NCBI GenBank assembly: GCA_965221215.1
Contig: OZ244872.1
Coordinates: 434,001-498,000 of the forward strand
Direction of reading: 5' to 3'
Length of the DNA: 64,000 nucleotides
Source of the DNA: Aldehydirespirator sp965221215
GTDB lineage: Bacteria; Actinomycetota; Acidimicrobiia; Acidimicrobiales; Aldehydirespiratoraceae
A program made the translations under genes and the position numbers. The notes beneath the pieces were generated by a model that worked only from the letters and a program-made list of their open reading frames with translations, had not been told where the DNA came from and ran no database searches. Below are positions 8,278 to 17,136 of this stretch, in pieces. How positions within the stretch are numbered: the first letter of the stretch is position 1; each line of letters begins with the position of its first letter.

Positions 8278-10356
8278 TCAGTCGGCGAGGGCTCGGCGGA
8301 TTCCGGCGGCTATGCGGTCGGCGGTGATCATGGAGTAGCGCTCAAGCTGGGCCGGACCCCAGAACACGTCCATGTGGGCCACCCTCACCGGCGGCGCCTC
8401 CAGCGAATAGAGGCCGTGCTCGCTGACCGCGGCCAGAATCTCGGCCCCGAAACCGCCGGTGGTGTGGGCCTCATGGGCCACCACCAGCCGTCCCGTGCGC
8501 TCCACGCTGTGCAGCACGGTCTCCCGATCCCACGGATACAGGGTCCGCAGGTCGATCACCTCCGCCGACACGCCGTCTGCGGCCAGCGCCTCGGCGGCCT
8601 CCAGCGCCCGACGCACCGGCGGACCCCACGACACCACCGTCACGTCGGTGCCGTCGCGCAACACCCGGGCCCGCCCGAATCCGATCTGGTAGGGCTCGAC
8701 CGGCACGTCCTGCTTGAGGCCCCGGTACAGCGAGATGGGCTCCAGGAACACCACCGGGTCGTCGCTGCACAGCGCCGACTCCATCAGGCCCTTGGCGTCG
8801 TAGGGGTTGGAGGGATACACCACCACCAGGCCGGGGGCGTGGGCGAGGAACGACTCGGGGGAGTCGGTGTGGAACTCGAGGTTGTCGAGGTTGGTGCCCA
8901 CCGGCAGCCGGGCCACCACCGGCGCGGTCAGACGGCCCCGGTAGCGCCAGCGGATGCGGGCCGCATGGCCGATGAGCTGATCGAAGGCCGGGTACATGAA
9001 GCCGGCGAACTCGATCTCGGCCACCGGCCTCAGCCCGGCCATGGCCATGCCCACCGCGGCGCCCATGATGCCGGTCTCGCACAGCGGGGTGTCGATCACC
9101 CGGTCGGCGCCGAAGCGCTCGAGCATGCCCTCGGTGATGCGGAACACCCCGCCCTCCACAGCCACATCCTCTCCCAGGATCACCAGCGACGAATCCCGCT
9201 CGAAGGCCGAGTGCAGGGTCAGCTTGAGGGCCTCGGTCATGTCGAGCCGCCGGGTCTCGCCGGTGGGCGCCGGGTCGGGCTCGACCGCCCACCGCTCGTC
9301 TGCGCCCAGTGCGGCGGCGGGCTCGCCGGTGTCGTGCTGCTCGCGGTGCAGCTGCTCGGCGAGCGAATCCGGCGTCCGGGCGAACAGCTGCCGGGGCGAG
9401 TAGTCGCGGCCCACCGCAGGCCGGGCCTCGAGTTCCTCGACGAAGGTCTCCAGGTCGGCCGAGACCCGAGCCCGCATGGCGTCTTCCTGGTCGGGCGCCC
9501 ACAGGCCCTTGTTCACCAGCAGGGTCCGCATCCGGGTGATCGGATCCCGCTCGCGCCACCGGGCCTCCTCGTCGGTGGTGCGGTACACCGGGGTCCCGTC
9601 GTAGGTGGAGTGGGGGGCGAACCGGTAGGTGAGCATCTCTATGAGGGTCGGACCCTCGCCCGCGGCGGCCCGCTCGACCGCCTCGCGGGCGGTCTGGTAC
9701 ATGGCCAGCGGGTCCATGCCGTCCACCAGCTTCCCGGCGAATCCGTACCCCTCGGCCTTGACGGCCAGAGTGGCCGCCGCGGTCTGCTTGTCGATGGTGG
9801 TGGACTGGGCCACCTGGTTGTTCTGGCACAGGAACACGGTGGGGGTGTTCCACACGCCGGCGAAGTTCATGGCCGCGTGGAAGTCGGACTCCGAGGTGGC
9901 CCCGTCGCCGAACACCACCATGGCCACCGTGTCTCGGCCCTGAAGCCGCTCGGCGTACCCGAAGCCCACCGCGTGGGGCAGATGGGTGCCGATGGTGGCG
10001 TTGAGCTTGGTGACCCGGTAGCGGTTGACGTCCCAGAGATCGTCGTCGTCGGGCACGCCCATCCACATCCCCAGCGCGGCCATGGGGCTCATGCCCCGGG
10101 CCAGCCACATGCCCAGCTCCCGGTAGGCGGTGAAGAGCCAGTCGGTCTCGCGCAGGGCCAGCGCCGCGCCTGCATGGGCCTCCTGGCCGCTCACTTGGTA
10201 GTAGGCCGGCATGCGGCCCTGGCGCTGGAGGTTGAGGAGCTTCTCGTCTGCCATCCGGGTGGTGAGAAGCAGGCGGAGCATCTCGACCAGCTGGCCGTCA
10301 TCGAGATCAGGGACCGGCCCCACCAGCTCTCCCGTCGGATCCAGGATCTGCCGCAT
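8278..10356 (-). CDS. 2-oxoacid dehydrogenase E1, alpha and beta subunits fused
   Basis: Thiamine-diphosphate enzyme performing the first step, decarboxylation and acyl transfer to lipoyl-E2. The N-terminal half is E1-alpha, with the ThDP motif GDG (about residues 150-152) ending in QNN (about 178-180). From about residue 365 the protein continues as E1-beta (transketolase-like pyrimidine-binding domain, ILGEDVAVEGGVF, then the C-terminal domain). The halves are usually separate pdhA/pdhB-type genes of about 340 residues each; here they form one 692-residue chain. Two ATGs compete (10362 and 10356). AGGAG lies seven bases before the second and only one before the first, so 10356 is preferred. 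A -10 TAGAGT on the minus strand at 10422-10417 may serve the E1-E2 operon. Confidence 0.9.
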   Translation of the reverse strand: MRQILDPTGELVGPVPDLDDGQLVEMLRLLLTTRMADEKLLNLQRQGRMPAYYQVSGQEAHAGAALALRETDWLFTAYRELGMWLARGMSPMAALGMWMGVPDDDDLWDVNRYRVTKLNATIGTHLPHAVGFGYAERLQGRDTVAMVVFGDGATSESDFHAAMNFAGVWNTPTVFLCQNNQVAQSTTIDKQTAAATLAVKAEGYGFAGKLVDGMDPLAMYQTAREAVERAAAGEGPTLIEMLTYRFAPHSTYDGTPVYRTTDEEARWRERDPITRMRTLLVNKGLWAPDQEDAMRARVSADLETFVEELEARPAVGRDYSPRQLFARTPDSLAEQLHREQHDTGEPAAALGADERWAVEPDPAPTGETRRLDMTEALKLTLHSAFERDSSLVILGEDVAVEGGVFRITEGMLERFGADRVIDTPLCETGIMGAAVGMAMAGLRPVAEIEFAGFMYPAFDQLIGHAARIRWRYRGRLTAPVVARLPVGTNLDNLEFHTDSPESFLAHAPGLVVVYPSNPYDAKGLMESALCSDDPVVFLEPISLYRGLKQDVPVEPYQIGFGRARVLRDGTDVTVVSWGPPVRRALEAAEALAADGVSAEVIDLRTLYPWDRETVLHSVERTGRLVVAHEAHTTGGFGAEILAAVSEHGLYSLEAPPVRVAHMDVFWGPAQLERYSMITADRIAAGIRRALAD

Positions 10357-10416
10357 CCTCATGCTCCTACTAGCCGGCCGCTCGGGCCGAGGCCTCTGTG
10401 CTCCGCCATCGGCGAC

Positions 10417-10422
10417 ACTCTA
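10417..10422 (-). promoter_or_regulatory. Candidate -10 element for the E1-E2 operon
   Basis: On the minus strand TAGAGT fits the actinobacterial -10 form TANNNT. It lies in the 200-base divergent region between the E1 gene and the SDR gene at 10569 and would give a leader of about 50 bases. A TGATAC 17 bases upstream could be a poor -35. Assigned by inspection only. Confidence 0.35.
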
Positions 10423-10556
10423 GGGTAGGAAACGCTTGTGTATCACGCCGTACGCCTGTGATTCCATATCTGAACCCTTATGGCAGTGTGAGTTTCGATT
10501 ACCGACCACAGCTCGCGGGGGTGGTGGCCAGTGATCTTCGCCCACCCGCTGGCCTC

Positions 10557-10562
10557 TAAGCT
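10557..10562 (+). promoter_or_regulatory. Candidate -10 element, leaderless SDR mRNA
   Basis: TAAGCT ends six bases before the ATG at 10569. There is no purine-rich ribosome site between them, so transcription should begin at or next to the A of the start codon. The same geometry recurs at six other genes in this window. Confidence 0.45.
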
Positions 10563-10568
10563 GCGGCC

Positions 10569-11399
10569 ATGAGCACCACAGACACAGCCCGTGAGGCCAC
10601 GGCCGCGACCTTCGACGTGAGCGGAAGCACTGTGGTTGTCACCGGGGGAACGGCGGGAATCGGCCTGGCGGTAGCGGCCCACCTAGTCGACTGCGGCGCC
10701 AGGGTGCTGATCTCTGGGCGCCGCGCCGAGGGCCGCGACATTGCAGCCGGAATCGGGGCCGCGTTCGTGCCCATGGATGTCGCCGACGAGTCGTCGGTGG
10801 CCGAGGGGTTCGAAGCAGTGGCCGGACACTTCCAAACGCTCGACGCGCTGATCCTCAACGCCGGCATCGACGAGCACCACGGCGAGGTTGAAGACCTGAA
10901 CATGGATGTGTTCGAGCGGGTGATCGACGTCAACACGCTGGGAGTGGTACGAACCCTCCGCCACGGGATCGGCTTGGTGCGCGACGGGGGCTCGGTCATC
11001 GTTACCAGCTCGCCGGCCGGCTCGGTGGCGGCGCCGGGCATGGCCGCCTACGCCGCCTCCAAGGCCGCCCTCGATCATTTGGTGCGGGTGTGGGCCCTGG
11101 AGCTGGGACCCCGCCATGTCCGGGTCAATGCGGTGCTGCCCGGCCTCGTCGAGAGTGAGATGTCGTCGGAGTCGGCGCCCGACCTGGAGCTGATCAGGCG
11201 CATGACCGCCAACGGCGTTTACCGCAGGGCGCAGGAGCTGGCGCCGGTGTTCCATTTCCTGGTCAGCGACGCCAGCGCAACCCTGACCGGCTCCCTGGTC
11301 GGCTGTCACGACGGCATCCCCCTCGGCTACAGCCACGAGGTAATGGCCCGCCTGGCCGCCGACTTGCCCGATCCCTCCGAGGGCGAGGCCGCGCCGTGA
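10569..11399 (+). CDS. SDR family oxidoreductase (276 aa)
   Basis: Classical short-chain dehydrogenase/reductase, a cytoplasmic NAD(P)-dependent enzyme on an alcohol/ketone substrate that is not predictable. Cofactor motif TGGTAGIG at residues 25-32, structural NAG at 98-100, catalytic serine in VTSSPAG (147-148), Y161 and K165 (YAASK). An acidic residue after beta-2 is not obvious (ISGRR), and the arginines suggest NADP(H). It overlaps the following SDR by four bases (GTGA), so the two are translationally coupled and probably act on the same compound. The C-terminal PxxxVAFLxS segment is degenerate (HFLVSDASATLTG), as in some family members. Confidence 0.88.
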   Translation: MSTTDTAREATAATFDVSGSTVVVTGGTAGIGLAVAAHLVDCGARVLISGRRAEGRDIAAGIGAAFVPMDVADESSVAEGFEAVAGHFQTLDALILNAGIDEHHGEVEDLNMDVFERVIDVNTLGVVRTLRHGIGLVRDGGSVIVTSSPAGSVAAPGMAAYAASKAALDHLVRVWALELGPRHVRVNAVLPGLVESEMSSESAPDLELIRRMTANGVYRRAQELAPVFHFLVSDASATLTGSLVGCHDGIPLGYSHEVMARLAADLPDPSEGEAAP

Positions 11400-12238
11400 A
11401 GGGAGCGCTGGATGGGCGGGTTGCGCTGGTGACTGGGGCCGGTCGCGCCGGCGGGATGGGCGCGGCCACGGCGCGGCGGCTGGCTGAGGCCGGTGCCGAC
11501 GTGGTGGTCACCGACTTGGCCCGCGACCGTCCCGAACTGCGCCAGGATGAGACTCACGGCTTGGGCGACGATCTGGTCGCGTTGGAGGCGCTGGCCGCGG
11601 AGTTGCGCGACCGGTATGGGGTCAGGAGCTTTGCCGCTCCGCTGGACGTGACCGAGCAGGCCCAGGCTGCCGCCGTGGTCGAGCGCACCGTGGGGGAGTT
11701 GGGGTCGCTGGACATACTGTTCAACAACGCGGGGGCCACCACCGGGGTGGGCCGCTTCGTCGACCTGACCGAGGAGCAGTGGAACCTTTCGTGGCAGGTC
11801 AACGTCATGGGCTCGCGGCGGATGGCGCTGCTGGCGCTACCCCCGATGACCGCTGCGGGCCGGGGGGTGATCATCAACAACGTGTCGATCGGCGGGTTGG
11901 TGTCGGATCCCGGCTACGGGGCCTACAACGTCACCAAGTTCGGTCTGGTGGCCATGACCAAGCTCATCGCCAAAGAGCACGGCCCCGACGGGATCCGCTG
12001 TGTGGGCGTGTGCCCCGGCCCCATCGACACCCAGATGGCGGTGGCCAACCGCAGACTGGTGGCCGACCTGGCCGGCGTGACCGACGACGCCGCCGGCGAG
12101 ATGCTGGCCTCGGAGGTGCCGCTGGGCCGGTGGGGCACCGCCGATGAGGTGGCCCAGCTGGTGGTGTTCCTGGCCTCGCCGGCCGCCTCCTACATCAACG
12201 GCGCCCTGATCCCCATCGACGGCGGAGTCCTGCCCTAA
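11396..12238 (+). CDS. SDR family oxidoreductase (280 aa)
   Basis: Second SDR of the pair. Cofactor loop TGAGRAGGMG at about residues 13-22, with an extended insertion after VVVTDLARD in which the aspartate ending beta-2 points to NAD(H). NNAG at 110-113, catalytic S164, Y177 and K181 (YNVTK), PG motif near 200, and a C-terminal INGALIPIDGG that is standard for the family. The GTG start overlaps the upstream TGA as GTGA. It converges with the regulator gene at 12257 with only 18 bases between stops, a GC-rich stretch without a convincing terminator. Confidence 0.88.
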   Translation: MKGALDGRVALVTGAGRAGGMGAATARRLAEAGADVVVTDLARDRPELRQDETHGLGDDLVALEALAAELRDRYGVRSFAAPLDVTEQAQAAAVVERTVGELGSLDILFNNAGATTGVGRFVDLTEEQWNLSWQVNVMGSRRMALLALPPMTAAGRGVIINNVSIGGLVSDPGYGAYNVTKFGLVAMTKLIAKEHGPDGIRCVGVCPGPIDTQMAVANRRLVADLAGVTDDAAGEMLASEVPLGRWGTADEVAQLVVFLASPAASYINGALIPIDGGVLP

Positions 12239-12256
12239 CCCGCGGGTCGCGCCCCC

Positions 12257-13249
12257 CTAACCGGCGGGTTGCGGGGCTTGGGCGAGGCCGGCGGTCATCG
12301 ACTCCTTGACTTCCACCAGGTACACGAAGGCCTCCACCTGGCGCACGCCGTCGACAGCCCGGACCCGGTCGAGCAGCTCGGCCAGGTGGGCCTCGTCGGT
12401 GTAGCTGGCCTCGGCGATCACGTCGAAGCGGCCCAGCACCACCGCCACCAGGGTGATGTCGGCCATGGCCGCGATGGTCTCGGCGGCCGGCGCTGCCGGG
12501 CCGTCGACCTCGATCATGAGGCCGGCGTAGCCCTGCACCCCGAGCACACCGGGGCTCACGATGGTCTGGACGTTCACCACCCCCGCAGCTATGAGGGCCA
12601 GCACCCGCTCCCGGGTGGCCGCGTGGGACATGCCGGCCGCGTCGGCCATCTCCGCGAAAGTGGCCCGGCCGTTGGCGGCCAAGCGCTCGAGGAGCTTGAT
12701 GTCGGTGGCGTCGACAGCCCGACGGCGGGCGCCGAGCCGGACCGGGTCGCGGCTCGTCTGCGACCAGTCCTGCTTGACGTAGGCCACCAGTGAGCAGGCG
12801 TCGATGCCCCGCACTTGGGGGTTGCGCCGGGCCTGTTCGATGGCGGCGCTCAGGTGCTGGGCATCTGCGGCCCGGAACTCCACGAACAGGCCGCGGGTGC
12901 CGGCGAGGATCAGCACGAAGGCGGCTTCGTCCATCTCGGCCAGCCGCCGAGCGGCCGGCGCGACCGGACCCTGCACATCGATCAGGCAGTAGGCGAACTC
13001 GCCGTATCCGAGGGCGCGGGGGTCGATGCGCCCAAGAATGTGGATGACGCCGCTGTCGATCAGCCGGATGACTCGGGCCTTCACCGCCGCCTGCGACATG
13101 CCGATACGCCGGGCCAGGGCTGCGTAGCTGGCCCGACCGTCGGCCACCAGGCTGTCGATCAAGGCCCGGTCTGTGTCGTCCAAGTCCACCACGGCATCAT
13201 GATCGTATGCGGCGATGCCGTGGGGTTCTAGGCCGCGGGCGTCGCGCAT
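12257..13249 (-). CDS. Lrp/AsnC family regulator, two tandem HTH-ligand modules (330 aa)
   Basis: The protein holds two complete Lrp/AsnC units in one chain. The first HTH (LDDTDRALIDSLVADGRASY...SQAAVKARVIRLIDSGVI) is followed by a RAM/AsnC ligand domain; the second HTH (DATDIKLLERLAANGRAT...SHAATRERVLALIAAGVV) by a second ligand domain. Ordinary Lrp proteins are about 150 residues with one unit. The frame is open up to a TTG at 13315, but ATG 13249 is the more likely start because the codons between are not family-like. It is transcribed divergently from the amino-acid-type ABC importer at 13411, so it is a likely regulator of that importer and of itself. Effector unknown, probably an amino acid or amide. 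Confidence 0.85.
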   Translation of the reverse strand: MRDARGLEPHGIAAYDHDAVVDLDDTDRALIDSLVADGRASYAALARRIGMSQAAVKARVIRLIDSGVIHILGRIDPRALGYGEFAYCLIDVQGPVAPAARRLAEMDEAAFVLILAGTRGLFVEFRAADAQHLSAAIEQARRNPQVRGIDACSLVAYVKQDWSQTSRDPVRLGARRRAVDATDIKLLERLAANGRATFAEMADAAGMSHAATRERVLALIAAGVVNVQTIVSPGVLGVQGYAGLMIEVDGPAAPAAETIAAMADITLVAVVLGRFDVIAEASYTDEAHLAELLDRVRAVDGVRQVEAFVYLVEVKESMTAGLAQAPQPAG

Positions 13250-13304
13250 GCCTAGGAAGCGCAGGCTGCTGGCCCGGTTCGGCACCGAATCCGTGGCAGA
13301 GTCA

Positions 13305-13339
13305 TTGCCGCGCAATATAACTATTGCTCCAAGCGCAAA
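13305..13339. promoter_or_regulatory. Candidate Lrp-type operator in the divergent region
   Basis: Four half-sites are packed here: TTGC (13305-13308), GCAA (13312-13315), TTGC (13325-13328), GCAA (13336-13339). They make two inverted pairs whose centres are about 22 bases apart, near two helical turns. GCGCAA itself recurs at 13310-13315 and 13334-13339. The site sits between the tandem Lrp gene and the importer it may control. Confidence 0.4.
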
Positions 13340-13341
13340 CT

Positions 13342-13371
13342 TGCCAACATATGTAGTATCCGACTATCAAC
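13342..13371 (+). promoter_or_regulatory. Candidate promoter of the ABC importer operon
   Basis: TTGCCA (13342-13347), an 18-base spacer and TATCAA (13366-13371) form a plausible -35/-10 pair in an unusually AT-rich stretch. It would give an mRNA leader of about 30 bases containing the strong ribosome site GAAGGAGG near 13396-13403. It abuts the possible Lrp operator. Confidence 0.45.
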
Positions 13372-13410
13372 ACACAGACGCGTGCTCGAGCCGCGAAGGA
13401 GGATCACACC

Positions 13411-14823
13411 ATGAGTACCAAGTCCAACTGGAGGGTGCTGGCCGCAGTCCTGCTTGCTTTCGCCCTGGTGGCGGCCGCCTGCGGCGATGACGAAGACGAC
13501 GCCCCCGCCGTGGCTGAGCCCGCACCGGCCGCGCCCGCCGAAGAGCCGGCGGACGAGCCCATGGATGATCATGAAGACCATGCTGACGACGACCATGCTG
13601 ATGACGACCATGCTGATCATGACGACGACCATGCTGATGACGATCATGCCGACCACGAGGACGACGACCATGCCGACGAGGCCATGGACGATTCCGATGC
13701 AGCGATGGCCGACGAGTCGATGGCGCCGGTCAAGGTCGGGCTGATCGCCCAGGTCGAGGAGCTCATGGCGTTCCCCGAGGTGCCCGCAGTGGCCCAGGCC
13801 TACGTCGACTACTTCAACGCCGAGCACGGCGGCGCCAACGGCCATCCGATCGAGCTGGTGGTGTGCGGCGCCGGCGACGCGGTGGAGTCCCACATCGCCT
13901 GCGCCAACGAGTTCGTGAACGCCGACGACGTCCATGTGGTGATCAACGGCGGCTTCCTGTCCAACAGCATCGTCTCGGGCACCATCCTGGCCGAGGCCGG
14001 AGTGGCCAACCTGGGGCTGGGCAACGACTTCATCGACTACCTCACCCCCAACCTCTACAACTTCGATCCCGGCCTGCCCGGCCTGGCCCAGGTGTTCTTC
14101 GTGTTCGCCTCGCAGCGCCGCGACGTGTCGACCATGTCGCTGTTCCTGGCCGACGACCCGGCCATCGCGCCGTTCGAGCCGGCCCTGTACGCCATCGGCG
14201 AGAGCAACGGCATCACCATCAACGAGACCATCCCTCTGGGATTCGAGCCCGACCTGACCGGGCCGGTCTCCGCCGCCAACACCGACAACGACGGCTGGCT
14301 GTTCGTGCTGGCCGACGGCGCCCAGTGCACCGCGGCCGCGGCCGGCGCCGAGGCGGTCGGCTACGACGGCTTTATCTTCGGCAACGACCTCTGCTTGAGC
14401 CAGGACGTGGTGGAGTCGGGCGCGGTGGACGGCTGGTCCGGTCCGATCGTGTCCACCGCTCCCACCGTCGACGGCGGCGCCGAGATCGACGAGATCAACC
14501 GGGTGCTCGACACCTACGGCGGCGCCGGAGTGCAGACCGCGGGCCTGGCCGGCTGGACGCTGGCCCAAGTCTTCATCGCCCGGGACCTGCTGATCGAGGG
14601 CGGCGGCGCCGACGCCACCGACGAGTCGGTGCTCGCCGCGCTCAGCACCTACTCCCGCGGCGACATTCCCGGCTATCCCGAGGTGAGCTGTCCCGGCCCC
14701 GATCCGTGGCTCGGAGCGTGCAACACCTCGCCGCTGATGGTCACGATCGCCGACGGGCAGATGACTGCTCCCGACGGGTTCACCTTCCTGGACTTCTCGG
14801 AACTCAACTTCCTGCTGGGCTGA
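13411..14823 (+). CDS. ABC transporter substrate-binding lipoprotein, branched-chain amino acid type
   Basis: 470-residue periplasmic-binding protein of type I (LivJ/UrtA group) that delivers substrate to the permease encoded next. A signal peptide with lipobox VAAAC predicts lipidation at C24. Residues 50-90 form an extraordinary linker of Asp, His and Ala only (repeats of DDHAD, nine histidines) between the anchor and the ligand domain. The domain starts at PVKVGLIAQVEELMAFP, then the paired-lobe pattern with INGGFLSNS and TAGLAGWTLAQVF. The linker suits Zn, Ni or Cu binding or a flexible charged tether. GAAGGAGG lies eight bases before the ATG. Substrate unknown; the operon also contains a dehydrogenase. 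Confidence 0.9.
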   Translation: MSTKSNWRVLAAVLLAFALVAAACGDDEDDAPAVAEPAPAAPAEEPADEPMDDHEDHADDDHADDDHADHDDDHADDDHADHEDDDHADEAMDDSDAAMADESMAPVKVGLIAQVEELMAFPEVPAVAQAYVDYFNAEHGGANGHPIELVVCGAGDAVESHIACANEFVNADDVHVVINGGFLSNSIVSGTILAEAGVANLGLGNDFIDYLTPNLYNFDPGLPGLAQVFFVFASQRRDVSTMSLFLADDPAIAPFEPALYAIGESNGITINETIPLGFEPDLTGPVSAANTDNDGWLFVLADGAQCTAAAAGAEAVGYDGFIFGNDLCLSQDVVESGAVDGWSGPIVSTAPTVDGGAEIDEINRVLDTYGGAGVQTAGLAGWTLAQVFIARDLLIEGGGADATDESVLAALSTYSRGDIPGYPEVSCPGPDPWLGACNTSPLMVTIADGQMTAPDGFTFLDFSELNFLLG

Positions 14824-14850
14824 CCGCGCACGCCCCTTGACCCCGAGTCC

Positions 14851-14877
14851 AGCCGGGCCCCGCAGAAGGGCCCGGCT
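14851..14877 (+). terminator. Hairpin after the binding-protein gene
   Basis: AGCCGGGCCC and GGGCCCGGCT make a perfect 10-base stem around the loop CGCAGAA. No U-run follows, so it is more likely a partial terminator or an mRNA-stabilising hairpin that keeps the binding protein in excess over the membrane components, a common arrangement in importer operons. Confidence 0.55.
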
Positions 14878-14901
14878 AGGCTCGTGTCAGCAGGGGGCCT
14901 T

Positions 14902-17136
14902 GTGATCGCCAGACTGTCTCCAGCCGAGCGGGTCAGCGCGGCCGCACTCGGCGCAGTCGCGCTCGCCTGGATCATCGGCGCCGTGCTGCGCCGGGAGCTG
15001 TTCTTCGACCCGGTGCTGTTCGGCCTCGGCTCCGGCGCCATCATCGCCGCGCTGGCCATCGGGCTGGTGGTGGCCTTCCGGGCCTCCGGCGTGATCAACT
15101 TCGGGCACGGCGCCATCGCCACCTACGTGACCTACGTGTACGTGTCGCTGGTGGGCACCGGCCAGTACCCGGTGCCGCCGCTGCCCAACCCGCTGGCGCC
15201 GATCGAGGGCCTCGCCGGGATCGAGATCGTCGACTTCCCGACCTTCATCAGCCTGGGCGATTCGATGGGCAAGGCGCCGGCGCTGCTGATCGCGCTGGCC
15301 ACCGCCGCCGTCCTCGGGCTCATCGCCCATTTCGCTATCTTCCGGCCGCTGCGCTACGCCCCGGTGCTGGCCAAGGTGGTGGCGTCGGTGGGCATCATGC
15401 TGTTCCTGCAGGCCGCGGTGGTGCTGCGCTTCGGCGCCCGGGCCAAGGCCACCGAGCCGATCTTCCCCAACGACCCGGTGGAGATCCTGGGCACCCGCGT
15501 CGGCCAGGACCGCCTCTGGGTGCTGGGCACCGTCATCGTCATCACCGCCGGGCTGTGGCTGCTGTTCCGCTACACCCGCTTCGGGATCGCCACCCGGGCC
15601 GGAGCCGAGAACGAGCGGTTCACCACGCTGCTGGGCTTCAACGCCGACTTCGGGGCCGGGGTCAGCTGGGTGATGGCCTCGGTGCTGGCCGGACTGGTGG
15701 GCATCCTGGTGGCGCCCATCACCGGGGTCACCCCGAACTTCTTCACCGTGCTGCTGATCTCGTCGCTGGGCGCGGCGCTCATCGGCCGGATGTCGTCGTT
15801 CGTGATCGCCGCGGCCGCCGGCCTGATGCTGGGCATCGTCGACCAGGAACTGTTCCGCCTGGAGCTGGAGTGGGACTGGATTCCCGACATCGGCATCCGC
15901 AGGGCGCTCCCGTTCGTGGTGATCGCGCTGGCCATGGTGGCCCGGGGCGAGTCGCTGCCGTCGCGGGGCGCGCTCACGGTGGAGCGGCTGCCCGAGGCCT
16001 ACGTGGCCCGCATCACCCGGGGCCGGATGGTGGGGTACGGGGCACTGCTGGCGGTGGCGTTCTGGTTGACCGTGTTGGCGCCGTTCCAGTACCGCGCCGG
16101 CATGCAGAACTCCATGATCGGGGTGATCCTGGCCCTGTCGCTGGTGGTGGTGACCGGCTACGTGGGCCAGATCTCGCTGATGCAGATGGCGCTGGCCGGG
16201 ATCGGCGCCTTCTCGGTGGCGTCTTTCGGCACTCAGGCCGGAATGCCGCTGCCGGTGGCGCTTCCGCTGGCGGTGGCATGCGGCGTCGGGTTCGGCCTGA
16301 TCGCCGCCATCCCGTCGCTGCGCACCCGCGGTGCCAGCCTGGCCATCGTCACCCTGGCCAGCGGACTGGCCATGGGCGAGATCTTCTTCTCGCGCCCCGG
16401 ATGGTTCGGACTCGACCGCGGCGTCAAGACCACCGAACCTCCGTCACTGTTCGGCGTCGAGTTCGGCCCCAACAGCGACTTCATCTTCGGCGACGGCAAG
16501 ATCCCCACCGGCGGGTACGGGCTGTTCCTGCTGGCGGTGGGCGCGCTGTGCTGCATCTCGGTGATGCGGCTGCGGCGGTCGCGCCTGGGCGAGCAGATGC
16601 TGGCGGTGCGGGCCAACGAGCGGGCCGCGGCCGCGGCCGGGGTGAACGTGGCCGCCATCAAGCTGTCGGCGTTCGCCATATCGAGCTTCTTCGCCGCTCT
16701 GGGCGGTGCGCTCATCGCCTTCAATCTGGGCACCTACGGCACCGACACGTTCGGGATCTTCGCCTCGCTGACCGTGCTCGCCTTCGCCTATCTCGGGGGC
16801 ATCAGCACCGTCGGCGGGGCCATCACCGCCGGCACGCTGTTCTCCGAGGGCATCGGCATCGTGGTCACCAACGAGTGGGTGATCGATGTGGGCCCCTACA
16901 CCGCCTATGTGGCCGGGTTCTTCCTGATCGGCACCGCGGTCTACAACAACGAGGGCATCGACGGCTTCCAGCGCAGACAGTTCCACCAGCTGGGCCGGTG
17001 GCTGAGCCGCCGATTCGGCCGCGGACCGGCGGCATCGGACGGGTCTGCCGGTGCCGCACCACTGGCGACACCCGATGGGTCTGCGGCTGCGGTGTCGGGC
17101 GCATCCGGCGAACGGACGGAGGCTGGCGATGGGTGA
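14902..17136 (+). CDS. ABC permease, LivH and LivM fused in one chain (744 aa)
   Basis: Inner-membrane channel of the importer. Residues 1 to about 300 are LivH-like (many helices; VAFRASGVINFGHGAIATY is the LivH N-box, then VLAGLVGILVAPITG). A short hydrophilic stretch (ERLPEAYVARITRGR) follows, then a LivM-like half from about 375 with VTGYVGQISLMQMALAGIGAF. LivH and LivM are normally separate 300-400-residue proteins; the fusion gives both halves of the pore in one polypeptide. The last 45 residues are low-complexity Ala/Gly/Ser. GTG 14902 has AGGGGG four bases upstream. An in-frame GTG at 14884 is possible but lies against the hairpin. Confidence 0.9.
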   Translation: MIARLSPAERVSAAALGAVALAWIIGAVLRRELFFDPVLFGLGSGAIIAALAIGLVVAFRASGVINFGHGAIATYVTYVYVSLVGTGQYPVPPLPNPLAPIEGLAGIEIVDFPTFISLGDSMGKAPALLIALATAAVLGLIAHFAIFRPLRYAPVLAKVVASVGIMLFLQAAVVLRFGARAKATEPIFPNDPVEILGTRVGQDRLWVLGTVIVITAGLWLLFRYTRFGIATRAGAENERFTTLLGFNADFGAGVSWVMASVLAGLVGILVAPITGVTPNFFTVLLISSLGAALIGRMSSFVIAAAAGLMLGIVDQELFRLELEWDWIPDIGIRRALPFVVIALAMVARGESLPSRGALTVERLPEAYVARITRGRMVGYGALLAVAFWLTVLAPFQYRAGMQNSMIGVILALSLVVVTGYVGQISLMQMALAGIGAFSVASFGTQAGMPLPVALPLAVACGVGFGLIAAIPSLRTRGASLAIVTLASGLAMGEIFFSRPGWFGLDRGVKTTEPPSLFGVEFGPNSDFIFGDGKIPTGGYGLFLLAVGALCCISVMRLRRSRLGEQMLAVRANERAAAAAGVNVAAIKLSAFAISSFFAALGGALIAFNLGTYGTDTFGIFASLTVLAFAYLGGISTVGGAITAGTLFSEGIGIVVTNEWVIDVGPYTAYVAGFFLIGTAVYNNEGIDGFQRRQFHQLGRWLSRRFGRGPAASDGSAGAAPLATPDGSAAAVSGASGERTEAGDG

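Noticed and set aside
12239..12256. Terminator between the SDR and Lrp genes
   Set aside because: GC-rich with partial inverted bases but no stable stem of useful length and no U-tract.
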